Source: Candidatus Moranbacteria bacterium RIFOXYA12_FULL_35_19
GTDB lineage: Bacteria; Patescibacteriota; Minisyncoccia; Moranbacterales; UBA2206
NCBI GenBank assembly: GCA_001784805.1
Contig: MFSE01000006.1
Coordinates: 1 to 52,706, forward strand
DNA length: 52,706 nt
Reading direction: 5' to 3'
Under the pieces are notes generated by a model. It did no database searches. It was not told the DNA's origin and saw nothing but the letters and a program-made list of their open reading frames with translations. The position numbers and the translations under genes were made by a program. Positions 17,532-23,926 of this stretch are shown here, one piece after another. Within the stretch, counting starts at the first letter, position 1. Each line of letters begins with the position of its first letter.

Positions 17532-17916
17532 CCTCTAAATTTACAATTCTTTTATATCTCACACATTCTTTTGTAAAATAAACGAGTATACCTAATCTTA
17601 AATTCATCGCTTTTAAATAAGAATATAACTGATCGATATCTCTTTTTGAAAAATAATTCTTACTTTTTAATTCAATAACTATTTTATCAAAAACTAAAAA
17701 ATCAAAAATATAATAACCGATTTCTTTTCCTCTATGTTTAACTTTTGCTTTTAATTGTTCTTTAAATTCTATATTATTTTCTGAAAAAATATTTGCAACA
17801 GCTTTCTGATAAAAACTTTCTTTATGTCCATATCCAATTTCATTAAAAATACTAAAAATCAAACCAATAATCTTATAACATTCATCCTTATAAATTAAAT
17901 CATTTCTTATACTCAT
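17527..17916 (-). CDS. GxxExxY-family protein (PDDEXK-like) in an inverted-repeat cassette
   Basis: A 129-residue member of the GxxExxY family, which has a predicted PD-(D/E)XK nuclease-like fold. Family features are the GYGHKESFYQKAV motif, the later KVKHRGKEIGYYIFDFLVFDK strand pair with core acidic residue, IVIELKSKNYFSKRDIDQLYSYL with the E-x-K element, and LRLGILVYF. The biochemical role is unknown; members are often found alone or within rRNA intervening sequences. The ATG and the TAG both lie inside the two arms of a 36-37 bp inverted repeat that separates it from pheT and pheS. It therefore looks like a mobile cassette inserted into a pheS-pheT operon. Confidence 0.9.
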   Translation of the reverse strand: MSIRNDLIYKDECYKIIGLIFSIFNEIGYGHKESFYQKAVANIFSENNIEFKEQLKAKVKHRGKEIGYYIFDFLVFDKIVIELKSKNYFSKRDIDQLYSYLKAMNLRLGILVYFTKECVRYKRIVNLED

Positions 17917-17950
17917 TAGTATATTTGTATATGATTAGTAATTAGTAAAG
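17915..17950. repeat. Right arm of inverted repeat bounding the GxxExxY gene
   Basis: ATTAGTATAT, nine variable bases, then ATTAGTAATTAGTAAAG: the reverse complement of the left arm at 17495. It contains the ATG of the GxxExxY gene (17914-17916) at its edge. Confidence 0.9.
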
Positions 17951-17956
17951 ACCTAG

Positions 17957-19012
17957 CTAAAATTGTTTAACAAACCTTAAATCTCCCGAATGAAACAATC
18001 TCACATCATCAATCTTATATCTCGTCATTGCGAGTCGTTCCAGTCCAAATCCCCACGCAAATCCCTGATATTTATTTCTTGGGTACCCCGCGGAAACAAA
18101 AACATTTTGGTTGACCATCCCGGCACCACCAAGTTCTAGCCAACCCGCCCACTTACAAGCCTTGCAACCCTTTCCGCCACAAACCGTGCAAGAAATATCA
18201 AATTCAAAACTTGGTTCTGTAAATGGAAAATAACTTGGACGCAGTCGCACATCCACATCTTGTTTGAAAAAAGCGGAAAAAAATTCTTTGGCAGTAAATT
18301 TCAAATTTCCTACATTCACATCCTCTCCTACAATCAAAGCTTCAAACTGATAGAAAGTATGCTCGTGAGTTGTGTCCGTAGCTTCACGACGAAAACATTT
18401 CCCTGGGACAATAATTCGAAGTGGTGGTTTATTTTTCTCCATATACCTAGCCTGCACCGCTGAAGTTTGACTTCGCATAGAAAAATTGTCCGCGTCTTTC
18501 CGCGTTCCGTCCGCGTTTGTCTGCGAGCGAAGCCAAAAAGTATCTTGCATATCGCGCGCCGGATGATCTTTGGGAATATTCAAGGCATCAAAATTATACC
18601 ATTCATTTTCAATTTCCGGACCATCAGCAATTTCATAGCCCATTGAAGTAAAAACATCTTCAATGTCACGACGCACCAGCGAAATTGGATTGAAGTGTCC
18701 TACACTTTTTTTCTTTCCGGGAATTGTCACATCAATTTTTTCTTTTTCCGCGTCAAAACTCCCACTTTCAATTTCAGTCTTTTTGTTTTTTATTATTTCA
18801 AAAATTTCATTTTTCGTGTTATTGGCTAATTCTCCAATTTGCCTTCTTTCTTCCGGTGTTAAATTTTTTAGATTTTTGAGAATAGAAATAAATTCGCTCT
18901 TTCTACCAACATATCTTTTTTCCAATTCAAAAAGAGCCTCCTCACTTGGCTTAATTTTCTCAATTTCCGCCAAAAACTGCTTCTTCAAATTTTCAATTTT
19001 TTCCTTTAACAT
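17957..19012 (-). CDS. pheS: Phenylalanyl-tRNA synthetase alpha subunit
   Basis: A 351-residue class II synthetase subunit with the aminoacylation site. It has an N-terminal coiled coil (about 1-85), motif 1 around GHFNPISLVRRDIEDVF, motif 2 around IVPGKCFRREATDTTHEHTF and motif 3 WGFGLERLAMTRY. A Cys cluster (CTVCGGKGCKACKWAGW) as in some long alpha chains sits before motif 3. The start at 19012 is preferred: the ATG four codons upstream lies in the GGAATGACA end of an intergenic repeat. Residues about 162-176 (RSQTNADGTRKDADN) come from a repeat insertion between DTFWL and the normal SMRSQTSAVQARYM. Confidence 0.96.
   Translation of the reverse strand: MLKEKIENLKKQFLAEIEKIKPSEEALFELEKRYVGRKSEFISILKNLKNLTPEERRQIGELANNTKNEIFEIIKNKKTEIESGSFDAEKEKIDVTIPGKKKSVGHFNPISLVRRDIEDVFTSMGYEIADGPEIENEWYNFDALNIPKDHPARDMQDTFWLRSQTNADGTRKDADNFSMRSQTSAVQARYMEKNKPPLRIIVPGKCFRREATDTTHEHTFYQFEALIVGEDVNVGNLKFTAKEFFSAFFKQDVDVRLRPSYFPFTEPSFEFDISCTVCGGKGCKACKWAGWLELGGAGMVNQNVFVSAGYPRNKYQGFAWGFGLERLAMTRYKIDDVRLFHSGDLRFVKQF
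18468..18535. repeat. Repeat insertion in pheS
   Basis: Flanks GACTTCGCATAGA and TCTGCGAGCGAAGCC form an imperfect stem. The loop holds about three copies of the word ACGCGGA (minus strand). It is read in frame as RSQTNADGTRKDADN, a stretch absent from normal PheS. Confidence 0.75.
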
Positions 19013-19018
19013 AACCGT

Positions 19019-19158
19019 TGTCATTCCCGCGTAGGCGGGAATCTAGTCTCGAATTTATCTTAAAATTCAAGAATATTTTTATATACTATTTTTTCATTTA
19101 GCCTCTACACTGGATTCCCGTTTTCCTACCTCGCCGGCAGGCGGGCACGGGAATGACA
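19019..19158. repeat. 140-bp element with TGTCATTCCCG ends
   Basis: Terminal inverted repeats TGTCATTCCCGCG and CACGGGAATGACA. Each end forms a hairpin of its own (TCCCGCGTAGGCGGGA; CCTCGCCGGCAGGCGGG). The AT-rich middle is unrelated to genes. A second copy of the same design is at 28690. Its left end supplies a false upstream ATG for pheS. Confidence 0.85.
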
Positions 19159-19225
19159 ATTATATCGACATTTATATTCTAAGCTAAAAAAAGGCTTTTT
19201 GCAAACTAATAAAAAACTAGAATTA

Positions 19226-19249
19226 GGCGGGAGTTGGGCATCTCCCGCT
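19226..19249 (-). terminator. Terminator-like hairpin after zinc-ribbon gene
   Basis: GCGGGAG/CTCCCGC stem with an 8-base loop lies 13 bases after the stop codon. On the minus strand a short T-rich stretch (GTTTTTTATTAG) follows after 10 bases. Confidence 0.6.
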
Positions 19250-19261
19250 AAAATATTAGGT

Positions 19262-19432
19262 TTATTTATAAAGTTCAACAACGGGAATTTCGTGTTTACA
19301 ATTTCCACAAGGAATAAACCACCAAACAGAATGATACTGTTTATGTTTACATTGAGGACAAATAATATAGCCAGCTCCTCCGACTCCAAATGTAAACTGT
19401 TTTTCTTCTTCTTTACTATCCTTATTGCTCAT
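19262..19432 (-). CDS. Small zinc-ribbon protein (56 residues)
   Basis: Not an ORF of usual calling length, but well supported. It has a strong Shine-Dalgarno (AAAGGAGGG) 6 bases before the ATG, in a window where such sites are rare, and an independent hairpin after the stop. The protein has an acidic N-terminus, a glycine-rich turn GVGGAGY, then CPQC and CGNC knuckles 15 residues apart, separated by KHKQYHSVWWFIP. This should bind one zinc. No specific family recognised; such ribbons often bind nucleic acid or act as structural adaptors. It stands between pheS and the 79-residue gene at 19486. Confidence 0.8.
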   Translation of the reverse strand: MSNKDSKEEEKQFTFGVGGAGYIICPQCKHKQYHSVWWFIPCGNCKHEIPVVELYK

Positions 19433-19485
19433 AGTATCCCTCCTTTTTTGATTTTTTCGCCCAATTCTAATTTTTTATTCAATTT

Positions 19486-19725
19486 TTAAAATCCCATCTT
19501 CTGCTTTGCCATTCGGTATTGCTCTTCGGTGATTTGTCCAGACTTTTTCATTTGTTCCATCGCAGACAGAAGTTTATCCCGATTTTCCGGTTTGAAGGCT
19601 TCCTGCATTAATTTCTGTTGCTCTTGCGGACTCATATTTTGCAATTTTTTCATGGCCACTTTCTGCATCATATTTACCGCCGTCGAACTAATTTTTGACT
19701 TTGCTTTTTGAAATGGATTCCACAT
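19486..19725 (-). CDS. Small helical protein with SHOCT-like tail
   Basis: A 79-residue, strongly helical basic protein with Met- and Gln-rich repeats. The end MKKSGQITEEQYRMAKQKMGF resembles the SHOCT pattern (short C-terminal helix pair: G-x-I-T-x-E-x-y-x-x-x-K). SHOCT tails are thought to mediate assembly. No catalytic motif. A word-repeat hairpin precedes it, and the gene is probably transcribed separately from secF. Identification is by tail motif only. Confidence 0.65.
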   Translation of the reverse strand: MWNPFQKAKSKISSTAVNMMQKVAMKKLQNMSPQEQQKLMQEAFKPENRDKLLSAMEQMKKSGQITEEQYRMAKQKMGF

Positions 19726-19732
19726 AGTAATT

Positions 19733-19850
19733 CCCTACAAAATTACAAAATTTTACAAAAATACAAATATACAAAATGTTGTTTTTTCATTTTTTGTACT
19801 TTTGTATTTTTGTATTTATTTTGTACTTTTGTAGTTTATTTGTAATTTAT
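19733..19850. repeat. Word-repeat hairpin, TACAAAAT family
   Basis: Left words TACAAAAT/TTACAAAAA face TTTTGTACTTTTGTATTTTT and related words on the right; the loop is a T-rich 15 bases. The right end overlaps the secF stop region, so SecF's last residues (TSYKLQINYKSTK) are encoded by it. Confidence 0.8.
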
Positions 19851-20724
19851 AACTCGTAACTAATAACGCCGAGGCGATAAAAATTGAAGAATATGTTCCA
19901 AAGAAAACTCCAATCAAAAGCGCCAAAGAAAAATCTCGAATTGTTGCTCCGCCAAAAATAAATACCGCCAGAAGAGTAATCAGAACAGTAAGTGAAGTAT
20001 TTACTGATCGAACCAAAGTTTCATTCAAACTTCTGTTTACTATATCCGGAAAAGTTTCCTTATTGGAACTTCTAAGTAAATTTTCCCGCGTTCGATCATA
20101 TACTACAATTGTATCATGCACTGAAAAACCTAAAATAGTAAGCAAAGCCGCTATAAAAGGAATCCCGACTTCTATCCCATAAAAATGTCCCAGCACAGAA
20201 AAAGCTCCCGTTGTTATAAGAATATCATGAACAAGGGCAATCACTGCCCCAATGCCATATTTCCAAGAAGCCACCGGTCGAGAAACCTTTCGAAAGGCCC
20301 AAGCAATATAAGCTAAAATTCCCGCAACTGCCCAAAATATCGCCCATAGAGATTTTGATTTCAATTCATTGGAAACTGAAGCATTAGCATAATCTACCCT
20401 AAGCTCCTTAGAATTTGGATATTTTTCGCTTATTTTTTTGAAAACATTTTGATTTATTGTATCATCCTCTGACGCATAGCGGATAAGGGCGGAGTTATTT
20501 TGCGTTGACTGAATCGTCAAGCTTTTCAGATTTAGATCCTTTAATGTTTCTTCAATTTCTTGATTAGCTGGAATACTATTTTCAAAACTAACTTCCATCA
20601 ATGTTCCGCCAGTAAAATCAATTCCGAATTTTAGTCCCCACACAAAAAGACTAACAACACTCAATATAGTAAGTGTTATTGAAAAAATATAAGCGTATTT
20701 AGTTTTGGAAATAATATTAATCAT
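19816..20724 (-). CDS. secF: Protein translocase accessory subunit SecF
   Basis: A 302-residue RND-type partner of SecD that uses the proton-motive force to help draw proteins through SecYEG. Six membrane segments are expected. The first is followed by the signature GLKFGIDFTGGTLMEV, and the later ones hold LTILGFSVHDTIVVYDRTREN and LFGGATIRDFSLALLIG-type motifs. I place the start at the ATG at 20724 (MINIISKTKYAY), which matches family N-termini. Two in-frame ATGs upstream, the farther at 20763, fall at or inside a palindromic element. Its C-terminal tail runs into a word-repeat hairpin. secD lies just upstream. Confidence 0.93.
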   Translation of the reverse strand: MINIISKTKYAYIFSITLTILSVVSLFVWGLKFGIDFTGGTLMEVSFENSIPANQEIEETLKDLNLKSLTIQSTQNNSALIRYASEDDTINQNVFKKISEKYPNSKELRVDYANASVSNELKSKSLWAIFWAVAGILAYIAWAFRKVSRPVASWKYGIGAVIALVHDILITTGAFSVLGHFYGIEVGIPFIAALLTILGFSVHDTIVVYDRTRENLLRSSNKETFPDIVNRSLNETLVRSVNTSLTVLITLLAVFIFGGATIRDFSLALLIGVFFGTYSSIFIASALLVTSYKLQINYKSTK

Positions 20725-20730
20725 AATTTT

Positions 20731-20809
20731 TGTCATTGCGAAGGAGCGTAGCGACTGTGGCAATCTCGTAATTTAATTCTGAGATTGCTTCGCTTCACTC
20801 GCAATGACA
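20731..20809. repeat. 79-bp element at the secD-secF junction (IASEAKQS type)
   Basis: Inverted ends TGTCATTGCGA and TCGCAATGACA enclose a second pair (GCGAAGGAGCG / CGCTTCAC and GCAATCTC/GAGATTGC). It covers the secD stop codon, so SecD ends in SVIASEAKQSQN, a peptide typical of this repeat, and it supplies spurious upstream starts to secF. Confidence 0.88.
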
Positions 20810-22524
20810 GATTTTTTTACTCCTATTAACCACATTTTATTCTCCAACCATTCCCCCATCACAAATCGTAAAATTGTTCTGGTAATAACTACGGCGGTAA
20901 ACATAGAAAGCAAAACTCCGATGATAAGCGTCACTGCGAAACCTTTCACAAATCCCGTACCCATTTCCATCAAAATAAAAGCTGTGATAATGGAAGACAT
21001 ATTTCCATCGCGAATAGAAGTCCACGCCCGCTTGAAACCTTCTTCAATGGCACCCAAAACATTTCGGCCTCTTCTAATTTCTTCCTTGGTTCTTTCAAAA
21101 ATCAAAATATTAGCATCCACCGCCATTCCGATCGAAAGAATAAATCCGGCAATACCAGGGAGAGTAAGGGTTATCTGCCAAGGCGAGAAAAAAGAAAGTT
21201 TGAAAATTGAAATCATCATTCCAGCATAAATAATCAGAGAAAAAGAAGCAATAAGACCCAAAAATCTATAATACAAAAGCATAAAGACAATTACCAAAAT
21301 CATTCCGATCATTCCCGCTTTCAAACTTTTTTCCAAAGATATTTGACCCAAAGATGCCTCCACGCTTTGTTGAGAAATCAAATTTATCGGCACTGGAAGC
21401 GCGCCTTCATTAAGCCTTTTGACTAAATCTTTTGCTTCTTCAGTTGAAAAATTTCCAGTAATAACTGCTTCTCCATTAGTTATCTCGGCCTGAACTGTTG
21501 GCGCGCTGATTATTTGATTATCAATATAAATCGCTACTTGTTTTTGTAAATTTCTTTTTGTAATTTCCGCAAATAATTTTGTGCCTTCATCATCAAATTT
21601 CAAAGATACCTCCGGTTCAGAAAGTCCTTGGTTTTGAAACTGAACACTCGCATTTTTCAAGTTTTTTCCGGAAAGTCCAGTAGGAATAAATTCTTTCTTT
21701 GGCTCTGGATTAACTTTTTTTGCAATCAAAATATGAGCACTTTTAAATTCTTGACTGTCGCCCTCGCCCCCGCCTCGCGTCGACGAGTCGTCTTCGCGAG
21801 TCGAGGCGGGTTTAACTTCAATTCTTTTTATTATATGCCAGCCAAAATCAGTTTCCACCAACTCTTTGTATATTTCGCCGTCTTTCAAATTTTTGTTAAA
21901 AATTACATCTTCATATTCTGGTACAAAAGAGCCTTTTTTGACAAAATCATATTCTCCACCATTATCTTTTGACCCAGGATCTTCACTATTATTTTTCGCC
22001 AATTCTCCAAAATCTTCACCCGCTAAAGCTTTTTTTAGTAAATCTTGAGCTTTCTTTTTCGCCTCCTCATTCGCCTTTTTCAATTCTTCTTCTGGAATTT
22101 TTTCCACTGCTTCTTCCTTTTCTTCCTTAAACTCCAAAAGTGGAGTGGCCTTGATCATATCTTTCGCTTGATTTATATCTTTCACTCCGGCTAGCTCTAC
22201 AACCAATCTATTTTCTGTGCCAGATTTTGTCGTATAAACAATCGGCTCCGCTACACCAAAAGCGTTGACGCGTCTTTCGATCACATCTTGCACCGCCTCC
22301 ATCGCTTCGCCAATTTTTCCGCTTTCAATTTGAGTAACATCCGCTTTATATTCCAAATGAATTCCGCCTTGCAAATCTAAGCCTAAATTGATTTTGGCCT
22401 TGTTTAGAGCATTATAAACCGGTGAGATTTTCGAAACCGCCTTTGGATAGGAAACCAACCCCGCAAAAATTGCCAAGATTATTACCGCCCCAAATTTTAG
22501 TCTAAGTTTTTGTCTAACATTCAT
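20773..22524 (-). CDS. secD: SecD with embedded parvulin-like (PPIC) domain
   Basis: A 583-residue SecD, an RND-type protein export motor. Family features: N-terminal helix, LGLDLQGGIHLEYK (residues 47-60), P1 head, and the C-terminal five-helix block with GMAVDANILIFERTKEEIRRG and the SMFTAVVITRTILR end. Within the P1 region, residues about 145-233 read like the rear three-quarters of a parvulin rotamase: GEDFGELAKNNSEDPGS, GG, GSFVPEYEDVIF, FGWHIIK. The strand that normally starts that fold (SAHILIAKK) comes afterwards at 262-270. Residues 239-252 are a repeat-derived loop. The normal SecD sequence resumes at PTGLSGKNLKNASVQF. Confidence 0.93.
   Translation of the reverse strand: MNVRQKLRLKFGAVIILAIFAGLVSYPKAVSKISPVYNALNKAKINLGLDLQGGIHLEYKADVTQIESGKIGEAMEAVQDVIERRVNAFGVAEPIVYTTKSGTENRLVVELAGVKDINQAKDMIKATPLLEFKEEKEEAVEKIPEEELKKANEEAKKKAQDLLKKALAGEDFGELAKNNSEDPGSKDNGGEYDFVKKGSFVPEYEDVIFNKNLKDGEIYKELVETDFGWHIIKRIEVKPASTREDDSSTRGGGEGDSQEFKSAHILIAKKVNPEPKKEFIPTGLSGKNLKNASVQFQNQGLSEPEVSLKFDDEGTKLFAEITKRNLQKQVAIYIDNQIISAPTVQAEITNGEAVITGNFSTEEAKDLVKRLNEGALPVPINLISQQSVEASLGQISLEKSLKAGMIGMILVIVFMLLYYRFLGLIASFSLIIYAGMMISIFKLSFFSPWQITLTLPGIAGFILSIGMAVDANILIFERTKEEIRRGRNVLGAIEEGFKRAWTSIRDGNMSSIITAFILMEMGTGFVKGFAVTLIIGVLLSMFTAVVITRTILRFVMGEWLENKMWLIGVKKSVIASEAKQSQN
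21769..21810. repeat. 42-bp inverted repeat inside secD
   Basis: CCCGCCTCG and CGAGGCGGG ends surround an inner GACGAGTCGTC hairpin. It is translated as part of the glycine- and serine-rich linker (PASTREDDSSTRGGG) between the parvulin-like block and the SAHILIAKK strand. Confidence 0.82.
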
Positions 22525-22535
22525 ATTTTATGATT

Positions 22536-22988
22536 CTACACTGCCCTCGATTTTTTTTCAAGTATTGAAATTTTAGATATATTTTTAAATTTTTCAACAA
22601 ATTTTTTATTTCTTGGTGACATTTTTAATTTTTCAAATTCATTTATATTTATCCAACGAAAATCGTCATGTTCATAACTAAGTTTTATCTTTGAAATTGC
22701 CAGTTGAGTAGCATAACAAATTGTTACCCAAAATTCATTTCTATCATCAAGTCCAGATATAACATCAATGACATTTAAATTTTTAACTTCTAATTGCGTT
22801 TCTTCTTTAATTTCTCGAATAATTCCTTTTTTTGCGTCTTCTCCAAAATCTAATTCTCCTCCCGGAAAATCCCAAAACAAAGGTTGACTTGGGGCAGTTT
22901 TTGATCGTCTAATTACTAAAATCTTTTTATTTTTATCAAATAGAATTGCTTTTTGAGATACTCTAATTTTTTTATTATTATTTTCCAT
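22536..22988 (-). CDS. Nudix hydrolase (first of two)
   Basis: A 150-residue Nudix enzyme. The box is intact: GGELDFGEDAKKGIIREIKEET matches G-x5-E-x7-R-E-x2-E-E (residues about 42-64). Such enzymes hydrolyse nucleoside diphosphates linked to another group, for example oxidised dNTPs; the exact substrate is not readable. I chose the ATG at 22988 because AGGAAGA lies 6 bases before it; the longer frame to 23042 is made of a TATATGG word repeat. The gene ends 11 bases before secD, so the two may share a transcript. Confidence 0.88.
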   Translation of the reverse strand: MENNNKKIRVSQKAILFDKNKKILVIRRSKTAPSQPLFWDFPGGELDFGEDAKKGIIREIKEETQLEVKNLNVIDVISGLDDRNEFWVTICYATQLAISKIKLSYEHDDFRWININEFEKLKMSPRNKKFVEKFKNISKISILEKKSRAV

Positions 22989-23034
22989 AATAATCTTCCT
23001 ATGTCTATATGTGGTTATATGGACATTTATATCT

Positions 23035-23060
23035 CTTTCCATATATTGATATATGGAAAG
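23035..23060. repeat. 26-bp perfect hairpin, TATATGG words
   Basis: CTTTCCATATAT-TG-ATATATGGAAAG. Further TATATGG-type words extend to about 23002. It lies between the two Nudix genes and could affect transcript ends, or be another word-repeat element. Confidence 0.7.
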
Positions 23061-23092
23061 AATTAGCTTTTAAAATTTTGGTTTGAATTATT

Positions 23093-23542
23093 TTATTTTT
23101 TTATTTCTCGTAAAACTTTATCAAATCCCGGTAACAATTTAAATTTTTTTATTTCACTGAATTTTATCCAGCAATAATTTTGTGCTTCCCAGTCTAATTT
23201 TATTTTATCTGTTTTCACTTCCACTAAAATTGGATGCGCAATCCAAGTTTTTTTATATTTTTTCTCTTCTTGGTGAAAAATATTTCCCAATTTTATAGAA
23301 ATTATATCTTTTTTTGCTATTCCCAATTCTTCCTTAATTTCGCTTTCTATTTTTTGTTTAAGTGTTTTTTTATCATCTAAAAATCCAGAAATTCCATTCC
23401 AAAAATTTGGATAAAAATTAAGATTTCCACTTCTTTGCACAATTAGAATTTTATCTTTATATTTCACTACGCAATTAATCACCGGCGCAAACCTTGCATT
23501 AGTGAAATCAACTTGTCCTAGTTTTGGTTGGAATTTTTTCAT
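23093..23542 (-). CDS. Nudix hydrolase (second of two)
   Basis: A 149-residue Nudix-fold protein, not closely similar to its neighbour. The box GFLDDKKTLKQKIESEIKEELGI keeps the final R/S-E-I-x-E-E-L-G arrangement, with Ser for the usual Arg. The first strand VINCVVKYKDKILIVQRS and WNGISGFLDD are typical. Start uncertain: 23542 gives a normal N-terminus; an ATG at 23572 would add ten residues. No strong ribosome site for either. It lies between the NIF3-type gene and the first Nudix gene on the same strand. Substrate unknown. Confidence 0.82.
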   Translation of the reverse strand: MKKFQPKLGQVDFTNARFAPVINCVVKYKDKILIVQRSGNLNFYPNFWNGISGFLDDKKTLKQKIESEIKEELGIAKKDIISIKLGNIFHQEEKKYKKTWIAHPILVEVKTDKIKLDWEAQNYCWIKFSEIKKFKLLPGFDKVLREIKK

Positions 23543-23588
23543 TTTATTTCCCGCAACATTTTTAGACTTCAATAGTGTCCCACAAAAA

Positions 23589-23915
23589 TTAAATTTCTTC
23601 TAATAGATATACATCCAGTGCAACTTCTTCGTAAGGATGTACTTTTTTTATGGTAGCGATAATATCTTTTACGAGATTGCGATCACATACGAATTCTATC
23701 CTCTCTTCCTGAACTGATTCCGGTTTTCCAACTTCGCCTATTACTGGATGCGCACCATCTTCTGGTTTGAATCGACCAATACCTTTTGAAGAAAAACTGC
23801 AGTGAGTATAATTTCCGATTTTCCCTGCACCCGCCTTTCCAATAGACTCACGAACAATATTTGTATGTGATTCTGGTACAAATACTACAATTTTTACATT
23901 ATTAGATTGACTCAT
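23589..23915 (-). CDS. NIF3/YqfO C-terminal-type small protein
   Basis: A 108-residue protein resembling the CutA-like insert domain of NIF3/YqfO proteins: VKIVVFVPESHTNIVRESIGKAGAG, then GNYTHCSFSSKGIGRFKPEDGAHP and HPYEEVALDVYLLEE. Stand-alone versions are common; they form trimeric alpha-beta barrels and may bind metals, but the role is not settled. Start at 23915 (MSQSNNVKIVV) is chosen; the longer frame reaches into the end of secA, where both strands read the secA stop region. It follows secA by 11 bases and is probably in its transcript. Confidence 0.82.
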   Translation of the reverse strand: MSQSNNVKIVVFVPESHTNIVRESIGKAGAGKIGNYTHCSFSSKGIGRFKPEDGAHPVIGEVGKPESVQEERIEFVCDRNLVKDIIATIKKVHPYEEVALDVYLLEEI

Positions 23916-23926
23916 AATTTTATATT

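Noticed and set aside
19126..19389. 87-codon minus-strand frame
   Set aside because: It ends in the repeat at 19019-19158 and overlaps the better supported zinc-ribbon gene in another phase.
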